Below are positions 1 to 8,846 of a stretch of 64,000 nucleotides of DNA, piece after piece; position 1 is the stretch's first letter; each line of letters begins with the position of its first letter. The DNA lies in contig NC_016132.3 of the NCBI RefSeq assembly GCF_000005505.3, forward strand, positions 3,906,001 through 3,970,000, in the 5' to 3' direction. This DNA comes from Brachypodium distachyon (taxonomy: Eukaryota; Streptophyta; Magnoliopsida; Poales; Poaceae). A program made the translations under genes and the position numbers. The notes under the pieces were generated by a model. That model saw only the letters and a program-made list of their open reading frames with translations. It was not told the DNA's origin and did not search any database.

Positions 1-68
1 ACAATAGCAGGTCCGACTTCTATATTGAACTACGTTGACATTGGTTTATACTTTATACACCTGCCCAG

Positions 69-448
69 GTATTGTCAGAGGTATTGATGTGCAACGAGGT
101 CTGTTATACGTGATCACTCCTGTTCCTGTTGAGCGTCTTCAAAGTGTAGACCTGCTGCTGCAGGGGCTCATCCTGATACCGAGATCTCTTCTGCAGGTAA
201 CCTCACTTTGCCCTGGCGAGAGTTTTTCAAGCTTAATTAAGAGGAAATGAGTAGCGGTGATAAGAGTCATGCATTAGAAGTCAAGTTTAAATGTACGTTT
301 AATTTGAACGCAGGTCAAGGGATGTGTTTCTCCGTACATGTCCACAAATGTGCGGGATAAGATAACAGCGAAGGATTTGTACGCAAAGAATCTAAATAGC
401 CCTCTGGTCAGAGAGAACGGCAAGTCCGATTCTGAAGCAGACATGTAG
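69..448 (+). CDS. NOL9/GRC3-like polynucleotide 5'-hydroxyl-kinase, C-terminal two exons (partial)
   Basis: Two exons, 69..196 and 314..448, join in frame (128 nt then 135 nt including the TAG stop at 446-448). The first follows a CAG acceptor and ends CAG|gtaacc; the second follows gaacgcag. The peptide contains GIVRGIDVQRGLLYVITPVP, then VDLLLQGL and SPYMSTNV, which I recognise as the C-terminal part of plant NOL9/GRC3 (Clp1-related) RNA 5'-kinases, proteins that act in pre-rRNA processing in the nucleolus. The Walker A kinase core lies upstream of the window, so catalytic residues cannot be checked. The C-terminus is short and polar (ENGKSDSEADM). The family call rests on motif memory; another Clp1-family member is the main alternative. 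Confidence 0.6.
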
Positions 449-861
449 AATGCATCATGTTCGTCTCTTCGTCTATTGATATCTGTGGCTCATAAGTATG
501 TTTGACATGTTGGAACAGAAAATTTTGACAGTAGGTTTTGCTTATTTTATCTACCCGCTAGCAATGTTTTGGCCCTGTCTGAAGATTGTCTGCCTGTTGC
601 TGTGTGTGCCCCAGTGATAATCCTCTGTATCTAATTACTAACCTATTTCTCTCAGCATTTTAGTGTCTATTTTTTAAAGTGGTTTTTATCTATATCTAAG
701 TAGCGGACATCCATTAACCTATTTCTTTCAACATGCAGCCTATCCACCCCAGCCCCTTGCCACATCAGCATTTTAGTGTCTCTTTATTTTTTAAAGTGGT
801 TTTTATAATCAATTTATAAAGAAAACCGATTGATTAATGGGATCCCTCGATTAATTCCCCA

Positions 862-1053
862 CTTTGTAGGCCCATACATGCGGTCCACAAAGTAAGCCTA
901 CTTCTATCCAGGAAAAAAATATCTCAGCATTGTGCTTCTTCTTCCCACTCCCTCTTCCTTTGTAGGCCCATACATGCGGTCCACAAAGTAAACCTACTTC
1001 TATCTAGGAAAAAATATCTCAGCACTGTGCTTCTTCTTCCCACTCCCTCTTCG
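862..1053. repeat. 96-bp tandem direct duplication
   Basis: Copy 1 is 862-957 and copy 2 is 958-1053. They begin with ctttgtaggcccatacatgc and end in cactccctcttc, differing at a few positions (for example aagcct against aaacct, tccagg against tctagg, and one A in a run). The near identity suggests a recent duplication. No coding function is apparent. Confidence 0.9.
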
Positions 1054-2281
1054 TATTCTCCCCCACTGGCAGCCATTAATTTCTGCAAGAACCCAAACGC
1101 CGTTTCACACTCATCCAAATCCCCACGATCTTGAAAATATCATTCTAATTAACTCATGTTTGTCTTCTCCCCTTCCCTGCCTCTTCGTCTCTTCTTCATT
1201 GACCATTTCCCGTCACCAGCGACAAGCGCCCTTCCGCCTCCTGTGTCCTCTCTGCACTTTCTCCTGCCTATATCTCACCTCGATCCTTCCTTCCACAGGT
1301 CTCCTCCCACACCGAAGCCAACCCAACCACAAAATGCCATACCCTGCCATTAGTCTTCTCCGCGCTGGATGCCGATGGGGCAGTAGGACAGATTCGTCTT
1401 CTCCGCTATGGCCGCTGATGGGGCACTAATACGGCACATGGCTGTACAGTCGCTGCCCATGGCAGCGATCTAGACGACCAAAGGCCGGCACCCTCAAGCA
1501 TCATCTCTATTTTACCTTTATCTCCGGCCCATCACATAGATATCCTATCTGGTTCTCCGTCCTCTTTGATGTTGTTACTTCACAGGTTTTCACATCTCTG
1601 TGTCCTCCCGGTCTTCGACTACTCTGCATACTCCTGGTTCGTCTATTTTTATGCGTGAGCTTTGCTGATTACTGCAGATCTCATTTCGAGTTAGGCCGTT
1701 GATTCCCTGCCTCTTTTTTTCTGCTCTGAAGCATTTAGAATTTGATCTCCTCAGAGACATTCTACCCTTCTATTCTACAATATCGATCGGTCTGAGGTCT
1801 TCTATGCTAGGCACTGCAGACTAATCGAAGACATTCTTTAAACTATTGGTTAACAAGTTTTAGTAAGTGGTGGAGGAGGTATCTTCATTCTTTTCAGATT
1901 TAGCATTCCGAAGATATATTCAGTGCTAAACTGCCCATGGGTGTATCAGTAACGAAAATCCTAAATTGTTGGGCTACAAAAAAATTGGTATGTCTTTGCC
2001 AAATCTTCCGTATAAGTTGGATTGTTTTTTCTCATTTATGTTGCGCATATACTTCGGGGGCTACAGGCAGATTAGATTGTAGATACGCAGGTAAGTAAAA
2101 CCATGCGTCATGCCATGTTGTCCATACTGATTGAGTCAAAGAATTTGAGGAAATCTCCATACTATTGAACCTGGCCAATGCCTTTTGGATGGAAAAACAA
2201 ATGTTGAGTTATTCCCTGACTTATGTTTTGTAAATAGGGCAGTGCTACTATATTTTTATTTCAATCTCTCTAATTCTTATA

Positions 2282-2405
2282 CTCTCTCCGTCCAACAAAG
2301 GATGTCTCAACTTTCATTAATTTTGAATGCATCTATATACTAAATTATGTCTACATACATCTAAATTTTAACAAACTTGAGACATCTTTTGTTGGACGGA
2401 GGGAG
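2282..2405. mobile_element. Stowaway-type MITE
   Basis: A 124-bp element with imperfect long terminal inverted repeats (CTCTCTCCGTCCAACAAAGG at the left, its complement at the right ending gttggacggagggag) and a TA duplication at 2280-2281 and 2406-2407. This is the Tc1/Mariner-derived Stowaway signature of grasses. It has no coding capacity. Confidence 0.9.
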
Positions 2406-2976
2406 TATTTGTATACGGACTACTTGCATCTTTGTAATATAATCATTTTTCATTTTAACTAACATTACTCTGTATTATAGTTGATGCACAGATTTCCTGC
2501 AGCAACGCGCGGGGCATTGGCTAGTTTCTAACAGAGCCTGGGTGCTCATTCCTGGCTGAAGAAGAAAAGGACTCGTCAAGAAAGCTCATGTAGGTCACAC
2601 TTTGTAGTCCCTCTGTTTTGTACTAATTGACGTCGTTGTAGCCTCCCTCATCTTTTTTCCAACAAACTGCCCTATACTCAATGTCTGCAAGAATCTCTAT
2701 GCTTTAAGTGATTCTTGTGCTCAAATTTGAAAATATATTTTCTATTCGGAGAAAGCTGAAGAAGTCAGCTTTAACAAATAAACCCATGCGTACAAAATCA
2801 CGGAGTTAGCATCACGGAGTTAGCACCGATCATGGTCTTGTAGAATGGCTTCTTACATCTTTTGAAGGAAACACATAGAGATCTGACCGGGTGTCAATTG
2901 ATACAGATTTAAGTGGAACTTTCATTTATTGATTCAACAGCATGAATTTAAAGCAATCCACGCAGCAGTTCCGGGG

Positions 2977-2985
2977 ACAAAACTA
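2977..2985. repeat. MULE target-site duplication, left copy
   Basis: The 9-mer acaaaacta directly precedes the left terminal repeat and is repeated exactly at 6403-6411 after the right terminal repeat. Nine bases is the usual duplication length for Mutator-like elements. Confidence 0.85.
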
Positions 2986-3536
2986 GGGATTCAGTGAAGT
3001 TGTGCAGTGAAGTCACGGACAGACTTTACCCTTCTTATCAGCCGTCCAAACCAGATCCAAGGGACAAGATGGAATCAAGACAAAATACGCACATGACTGC
3101 AGCTTTCGGGACTCATCCGGCAGAGAGAAAAAGGCGGGGTGGGTTCCCGCGGGAAAGGGGCGTGAGCCAGGCCAAAATTTCACCCAGGCGGGATCTGCAG
3201 AGCTCCGCTCACCGCGCCTCGCGGGGGCGGGATTTGCTCACCTCGTCAGTGGGCACGTCTACGCGCAGAGGAGGTTGACGCGGCGCTGCGGGGAAGGAGA
3301 AGAAAGGTGGGCTGCGGCAGGAGGAGTCAGGCACGTTGGCGCCGCCGTGGAGGAGAAGACTGGACCGAAGGTATGCTCCTGCTTAAATCAGTTAGATTTA
3401 GAGTTCAGTGCTGATTGTTGTGTAGTTTTGAGTGTTTTCCCTTTGCAATTGGTACACTGATAATGGGTTGTTGGCTTAAAATTGGGCAGACTTTGTAGTA
3501 TAATTGGGACGTCCGTATAATTGTGGGTGTTGTGCA

Positions 3537-5820
3537 ATGGCAAATTCTGTTAAGGGGATTTCTGAAGTTGGTATGAGATTCAGAAATCTAGATGAGGCTT
3601 GGATGTTTTGGGTAGCATATGGGGGTCATGCAGGTTTTGAGGTGAGGAAAAGGTGGACTAATAAGAGCAAACTAGATGGTAAAGTGACATCATGCAGATA
3701 TGTATGTGCCAACGAAGGTTATCGTAAAAAAGTTGAAAGAGAATCTGTTCGGAAGCATTTTAGAGCTGAAACAAGAACTAATTGTCATGCTAGAACGACT
3801 CTTCAATTGGATCGAGGCTCTGGAAATTTTAATGTAATTGATGTAGTTCTTGAACATAATCACTTCCTTCACCTGCCACAAACACGTCACCTCATGGCTT
3901 CCCAAAGGAAAATTTCAGAATTTCAAACTTTTGAAATTGAAGCTGCCGATGATTCTGGAATTGGACCAAAAGCTGCATATGAGCTTGCTTCTCATCAAGT
4001 TGGTGGACCATTTAATCTCGGTTACACTTGTCGTGACCATAAAAATCTTTTGCAAAGCAAGAGGCAAAGGGAGTTGGCTTTTGGTCAGGTGGGCATGTTG
4101 AAGTACTTTCATGACAAAATTGTTGAAAACCCATCATTTCAATGCTTTGCAGCTAGATTGTGAGGAGCACATAACAAACATTTTTTGGGTAGATGCTAAA
4201 ATGATGCTAGACTATGCACATTTTGGTGATGTTGTCACTTTCGGCACCACTTTTGGCACAAACAAGGAATATCGGCCATTTGGGGTTTTTCTTAGTCTCA
4301 ATCAGTTTAGGAAAACTACTGTTTTTGGTGCTGCACTGTTGTTTGATGAGACATTTTTCTCATTTAAATGGCTCTTTGACACTTTTCTGGCTGCACATAA
4401 TGGAAGGCAACCTAGAACTATTTATACCGATCAAGATGCTACAATGGGAAAAGCTGTAAAGGTTGTGTTCACAGAAGCATATCATGGACTTTGTACCTTT
4501 CACATAATGCAAAATGCTGTCAGACATGTATCTCCAATTAAGGGTGAAGAGGATGATGAGAACGAACAGGGTGAAGACAAAGAATCACATATTCTCACTG
4601 ATTTTGCAGCTTGTATGTATGAATATGAGGACAGGGCAATATTTGAAGAAGCATTTGCCAACATGAGGTGCAAAGTGCATAAGCAAACTTGGTTGGATAG
4701 TATTTACAAAGTAAAAGAACAATGGGCTGAATTTATGAGAGATGTTTTCAGTTTGGGAGTGAGAAGTACACAACTAAGTGAGAGTTCCAACAATTCATTG
4801 AAGAACCATCTGAAATCTGATTTCCATATTGTTAGATTTTTGAAGCATTTTGAAAGGACAGTGGAAGTAAAAAGAAGCAAGGAGCTGGAATCTGAATTTG
4901 AAGCAAGGAAAAAAATACCAGCAATCAAGATGAGCACGCCTATGTTGGTACAAGCAAGAAAAGTGTACACTCCAATTATTTTTGAAGCTTTTCAAGGTGA
5001 GTATGAAAGATCCATGGCTGCATGCACTAGAGTATTGGATGAAAATAAATATGCTGTCGCTATTGGTAATTTGCATGGTGATTACACATTTGAGGATGAG
5101 TGCATTGTGACAGCTGATCTTTTGAACCAAAATGCAACATGTGCATGTGGAATGTTTGAAAGGGCAGGAATATTGTGCGGACATGGACTGAAAGTTCTTG
5201 ATTTGATGAACATAAAGACATTGCCGCAACATTATGTCTTGAAGAGATGGACTAGAGAAGCACGTAAAGGAAGTATATTGGACAAGCAAGGAAGAGATGT
5301 GATAGAAAATCCAAAACTAGAAGCCATGCTTCGGTACAAGAAACTATCTTATAAATTTCACAATTTGGCACGTAAAGCATCCTACTCTACTGCATGTTGT
5401 TTTTTGTTAGAAAATGCACTTGATTCCCTTGGCCCACAAGTAGAGGATAAACCAAAAGTACCTACTAGTCCTATTAGTGAACCAAGTAATGAGCAAGAAA
5501 ATGCTGACCCAAATGTGCAGCAAACAGATGACTTGCTAAGAGCTTCACAACTGAAGAAAAAAGTGGTTCAATCCAAACATAAGAAGAGAACTAGAACTTG
5601 ACTTGATAAGTTGCGAAAGGACAAGCGGAAGCTAACCAAACCTGTCGTTGCAAGCAAAAAAGGAGCAAAGGTACAACCTCAAGTAGAAGTGGAGAATGAT
5701 GCCCGAAAGGAAGAACCAAACGTGAAAAATGATGAGTACAATGTTATTGGTAGTTTTACCCAGCTCATCACAGCTCCTACTATTTGTGATGATACTCTTT
5801 ATGGTGAGGATCTATTCTAG
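3537..5820 (+). pseudogene. FAR1/FHY3-like MULE transposase, decayed
   Basis: The likely start is the ATG at 3537. In order it encodes a FAR1 DNA-binding domain (about 3560-3890, FEVRKRWTNKS then a CR..C and C.A.T zinc pattern), the MULE transposase domain (about 4180-4530, DYAHFGDVV and TDQDATM) and a SWIM zinc finger (about 5140-5200, CACGMFERAGILCGHG). Three lesions are visible. The frame shifts near 4139-4146, where reading must pass from the 3537 frame to the 4111 frame. The position of the first catalytic Asp (FDTT in the family) reads FGTT at about 4240. A TGA at 5599-5601 interrupts a frame that continues to 5820 and would fit a CGA-to-TGA change. It is not a domesticated FRS gene, because it lies inside terminal repeats with a target duplication. 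Confidence 0.85.
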
Positions 5821-6174
5821 TGTCTACATGTCGTGGTTACATGTTATTTTGAGGGTTAACTATAGTTTGTTGGATGTATTTTGGGGGCTAACCATAGTAT
5901 TTTGTGGCCTAAATGTACAAGTGAAATGGCCTAATGTATTAGAAACTGGATGTATTTTCGGTTCAGTTTTCGGTTCAGATTTCCAATGTAATTAGTGGCC
6001 CCTCAAGTGCTACAGACTCAGTATGAAGTTGTAGAAAATTTCAGTGTTAAGGTTCAGATTTGCTTCAATTTTTGCTTGTGTTATTGGTTTAGTTTTTCTC
6101 CTCATAATATGTTCACTTCTTATATTTATAATCTGCTCAGTGATGCAGTTTTTTCTTTTGTTATTGGCGTACTC

Positions 6175-6260
6175 CAATATGTTCAGATTTGCTTCTCTTT
6201 GTTCAGAATCTGTAAGCCAATATGTTCAGATTTGCTTCTCTTTGTTCAGAATCTGTAAGC
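6175..6260. repeat. 43-bp perfect tandem duplication beside the MULE right TIR
   Basis: Copies at 6175-6217 and 6218-6260 are identical. Each begins caatatgttcagatttgc and ends cagaatctgtaagc. The second copy touches the inner edge of the right terminal inverted repeat. Confidence 0.9.
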
Positions 6261-6402
6261 CTTTTTTCTCTCTGCGGATGGAGTCCCGAAAGCAACAAGT
6301 CATGGACGTATTTTGCCTTGGTTCCATCTTGTCCCTTGGATCTGGTTTGGACGGCTGATAAGAAAAGTCAAGTCTGTCCGTGACTTCACTGAATCCCAGT
6401 CC

Positions 6403-6411
6403 ACAAAACTA
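6403..6411. repeat. MULE target-site duplication, right copy
   Basis: Exact copy of the 9-mer acaaaacta found at 2977-2985. Confidence 0.85.
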
Positions 6412-7039
6412 TGTGAAACGGAGCTATGTTTGCTTTTTTGATAAGCTTCTTGTTGACCAAATTCATGTGGATTGATCCTATATTTCCTTTTTTTACAGGA
6501 AGAAGAGGTTTTATTACTCAGCCAATAGGGGTTACATTCTTGGTTGGTTCACTGTAGTTGAGATCCCCAGTGCGGTTTGAAGAACAAATTTCATGTGGAT
6601 TGATCCTAGATTAATTTCCTTGGATGATCTTTAGTTCAAGTTCTCATATTGCTTTGCACAACATTGGCAGAGATCGTACTTCTATTAGCGAAATTTTGAC
6701 AAACTTGAAGTACCATTTTGTCGACAAACGCTAGTTTAAAATAACAAAAAATCAGTCGTTAACCCGCAAACTCGCTTCTTAATTTTCAGATAAAAGATGG
6801 CCAAGAGATTCATACATTTATTCAGGCAAAGCAGGTGAACCGAAACAGCAAACCATCACCACCGTCCTTGCGAACCGACAAGACAACCTCAGATAAACCG
6901 TACCAGGAGTACTACGCAGTAAGCAAGCAGAAAATTAAAAACAGAGACACATCACTCATCACCGGGGTCCGGGAACTCGTTCTCGACACTATCCACTCAG
7001 CTTCGATCCGATACGATGTGCCACACGGGAGGGGCGAGC
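6412..7039. other. Region between MULE and sHSP gene
   Basis: AT-rich sequence with no supported gene. It contains the presumed 3' UTR of the small heat-shock gene at its right end (about 6800-7039). The phrase catgtggattgatccta occurs twice, at about 6466 and 6593. Confidence 0.5.
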
Positions 7040-7537
7040 TCACGCGACCTGGACGTTGATGGTCTTGGGCTTCTTGGGCTCTGGCGGCGGCAGCTTGTCG
7101 ACGTTGACGGTGAGCACGCCGTCGCGGCAGACGGCGGAGATCTTGTCCATGTCGGCGTTCTCCGGCAGCACGAACTTGCGCATGAACTTGCCCATGCGGC
7201 GCTCCATGCGCAGGTACTTGGCGTCCTCCTTCTCCTCCCTGCGCCGCTCGCCGCTGATCACCAGCACCCGCTCGTCCTCCACCTGCACCTTGATGTCGCC
7301 GGACCCCAGCCCGGGCATGTCCACCACGAACGCGTACGCGCCGGGGAGCTCCTTCACGTCCGCCGGGGTGGCCGCCATGGCGCGCGCGTCGCGGACGTAG
7401 GCACGCGTCGGGCCCTGCTTCTCGACGCCGCCCGCGCCGCCGCCAACGCCGCCCGTGGACTCGCCGTCGGGGATGTCCAGCAGGTGCTGCAGCGCCGTCA
7501 TCAGCGGGGTCTCCAGCCCGAACATCCTGCCCTCCAT
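7040..7537 (-). CDS. Cytosolic class II small heat-shock protein (HSP20 family)
   Basis: Intronless 165-aa protein. The N-terminus [19 protein letters not shown] is the class II (CII) signature. The alpha-crystallin domain spans about residues 58-150, with [13 protein letters not shown] and the closing GVLTVNV motif, and the C-terminus KTINVQVA matches class II tails. Such proteins form oligomers that hold unfolding client proteins during heat stress for refolding by HSP70/HSP100. The calculated size (about 18 kDa) is usual for the class. A TATA box and two phased heat-shock elements lie upstream, in keeping with HSF control. The ATG is in the CII consensus context, so the start is secure. 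Confidence 0.95.
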   Translation of the reverse strand: MEGRMFGLETPLMTALQHLLDIPDGESTGGVGGGAGGVEKQGPTRAYVRDARAMAATPADVKELPGAYAFVVDMPGLGSGDIKVQVEDERVLVISGERRREEKEDAKYLRMERRMGKFMRKFVLPENADMDKISAVCRDGVLTVNVDKLPPPEPKKPKTINVQVA

Positions 7538-7640
7538 TCTCTCTCTCGCTTGGCTGATCTCGATCGGTCTCCTTGGATTGGACTGCTTTTGGTTGGATTC
7601 TTGATTTGCTTTGATGGTGACGAAGTGGGAGGAGGGGGAA

Positions 7641-7648
7641 TTATATAG
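7641..7648 (-). promoter_or_regulatory. TATA box of the class II sHSP gene
   Basis: The minus strand reads CTATATAA, about 105 bp upstream of the ATG. This would place the transcription start near 7610 and give a 5' UTR of about 75 nt, typical of plant sHSP genes. Confidence 0.75.
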
Positions 7649-7746
7649 GTGGTGGGAGATGGGGGAGCCTGGAAGGTTGTCGAAGGTGGTAGAATGCGCG
7701 CGGCGCGGCGGGCGAGTGTTTTACGGGAAGACTGTGAACTGATGGA

Positions 7747-7764
7747 GAAAGTTCTAGAGATTTC
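7747..7764 (-). promoter_or_regulatory. Heat-shock element, four phased units
   Basis: The plus strand reads GAA-ag-TTC-ta-GAG-at-TTC, that is four alternating nGAAn units at exact 5-bp phase with one mismatch (GAG). It lies about 100 bp upstream of the TATA box, the expected place for HSF trimer binding. Confidence 0.8.
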
Positions 7765-7942
7765 GTCGCATTCGGTGGTCTTTCTTTCTGTAGACCGGCT
7801 GGCTTTGCGGGACCCATTGTCATCGGGTGAGAGGTGTGATCTGTCTTGACAAGTGTCCCGTTTCTGGCGCGGATTGAAGCAGCCTGCGGTTTCCGGATAT
7901 TCTATTTTTTTTAGCTGGACTTTCGGATATTTTGGCTCTCCA

Positions 7943-7960
7943 GAACTTTCTCGTGTCTTC
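7943..7960 (-). promoter_or_regulatory. Second, distal heat-shock element
   Basis: The plus strand reads GAA-ct-TTC-tc-GTG-tc-TTC, again four units in 5-bp phase with one weak unit. It lies about 300 bp upstream of the TATA box. Confidence 0.55.
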
Positions 7961-8846
7961 TTCTCCAATGGTACCATCCGAGCCAAATTTCACTTTACTG
8001 AGAACGAGCACTTGGTTCGGTGGTGGGAGGTGGCAGCGGCCACGCCACCCACCCGGGCAGGAACCAGGATTTCGTCAAGACCATGCCGTTCCGCCAAATC
8101 GTTAGAATTAGCGAGCTAAGACCCAGACCAAATCATGAAATCACCGAAATTATCAAAGAGAAAACCTTCTACGCCCGGCCCTTGCTGCGCCTCTGCACCC
8201 GGGTTGGTGTCTCACCTGGGGGTGTTTCGAGGCTTCGGAAGTTTCTTAAGACGTGTAGTGTATAAGTTGTAGATCTTGTTAGGTACATGGCTGTGGTGCG
8301 TGTGCTTGTGCGTCTGATCAGAGGACTAAAATAAAATCACTTTACTATATACTACGTGTAAAAACATAGTGTTTGTGATCACTCAGATCCATAATAAGTG
8401 TTTTTGATTTAGTACAATTTTGTACTTAAACTGTACTAAATGAACGATATTTAATAAGTGTCGTTGATTTAGTACAGACACAATGAATAAGGTTTGGCCT
8501 TCTCTAAGACCCTGTTTGTCTGGACTTCAGCTTCAACTTTTGATGCTTCTAGTTCTCTAAAAATCACTTCTCCCGTTTACACATGAAGCTGAAAAACACG
8601 TCCGAAGGTGCTTCCTACATCTTCTGGAGAGAGATTAAAACAAGATGTAAGACTGCATTCACCATTCATGGATACTAGAGCACATGTTAACTCCAACAGC
8701 AAAAAGATCTCGTGGGAACATTCTTCAGTTCTTCATAAGTCTCCTTTAAAGAAAAGAAAAACTCATTGTAAGCTACAAAAGGAAAATGGTAGAAAACAAG
8801 TCATCGATATGTACAGGTTGCGCAATCCAAAATTTCAGAGGGATTA

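Larger units (their letters stand above)
449..2985. other. Intergenic region between NOL9-like gene and MULE
   Basis: No coding region is supported here. The stretch holds the presumed 3' UTR of the upstream gene, a diverged repeat of a segment around 650-695 reappearing at about 770-810 (shared text tcagcattttagtgtct and aaagtggtttttat), the 96-bp tandem duplication at 862-1053, a CT-rich tract near 1130-1430, a Stowaway MITE at 2282-2405 and a GC-rich transposon-end-like motif near 2495-2523. Short open frames in the CT-rich part look like composition artefacts. Confidence 0.6.
2986..6402 (+). mobile_element. Mutator-like element (MULE) with FAR1-type transposase, inactive
   Basis: The element is about 3.4 kb. 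The left terminal inverted repeat runs 2986-3135 and the right one 6259-6402. Shared blocks in the two arms include the gggattcagtgaagt end, cacggacagact, cttatcagccgtccaaacc and gatccaagggacaagatgg. The left arm carries an extra 13-bp partial duplication (tgtgcagtgaagt), and the right end has five extra bases (ggact). A 9-bp duplication (2977-2985, 6403-6411) flanks it. The interior has a GC-rich leader (3120-3340) and one transposase gene that is broken in three places. It sits between the NOL9-like gene and the small heat-shock gene without interrupting either. Confidence 0.88.
7538..8846. other. sHSP promoter and RH39 3' flank
   Basis: The left half is the sHSP promoter (TATA at 7641-7648, heat-shock elements at 7747-7764 and 7943-7960). 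Around 8385-8485 there are Stowaway-like fragments (ataataagtgt, tgatttagtacaattttgtac). Around 8508-8640 lies a segment that resembles a MITE (accctgtttgtctgg), but I could not define its ends. The part next to 8847 is presumably RH39 3' UTR. Confidence 0.5.

Noticed and set aside
3504..5601. FAR1-related sequence (FRS) as a functional host gene
   Set aside because: It lies inside matching terminal inverted repeats with a 9-bp target duplication, has a frameshift and an in-frame stop, and lacks the first catalytic Asp.
7016..7648. 210-codon open frame on the plus strand
   Set aside because: It is the antisense shadow of the GC-rich sHSP coding sequence; the minus-strand product has a full HSP20 domain.
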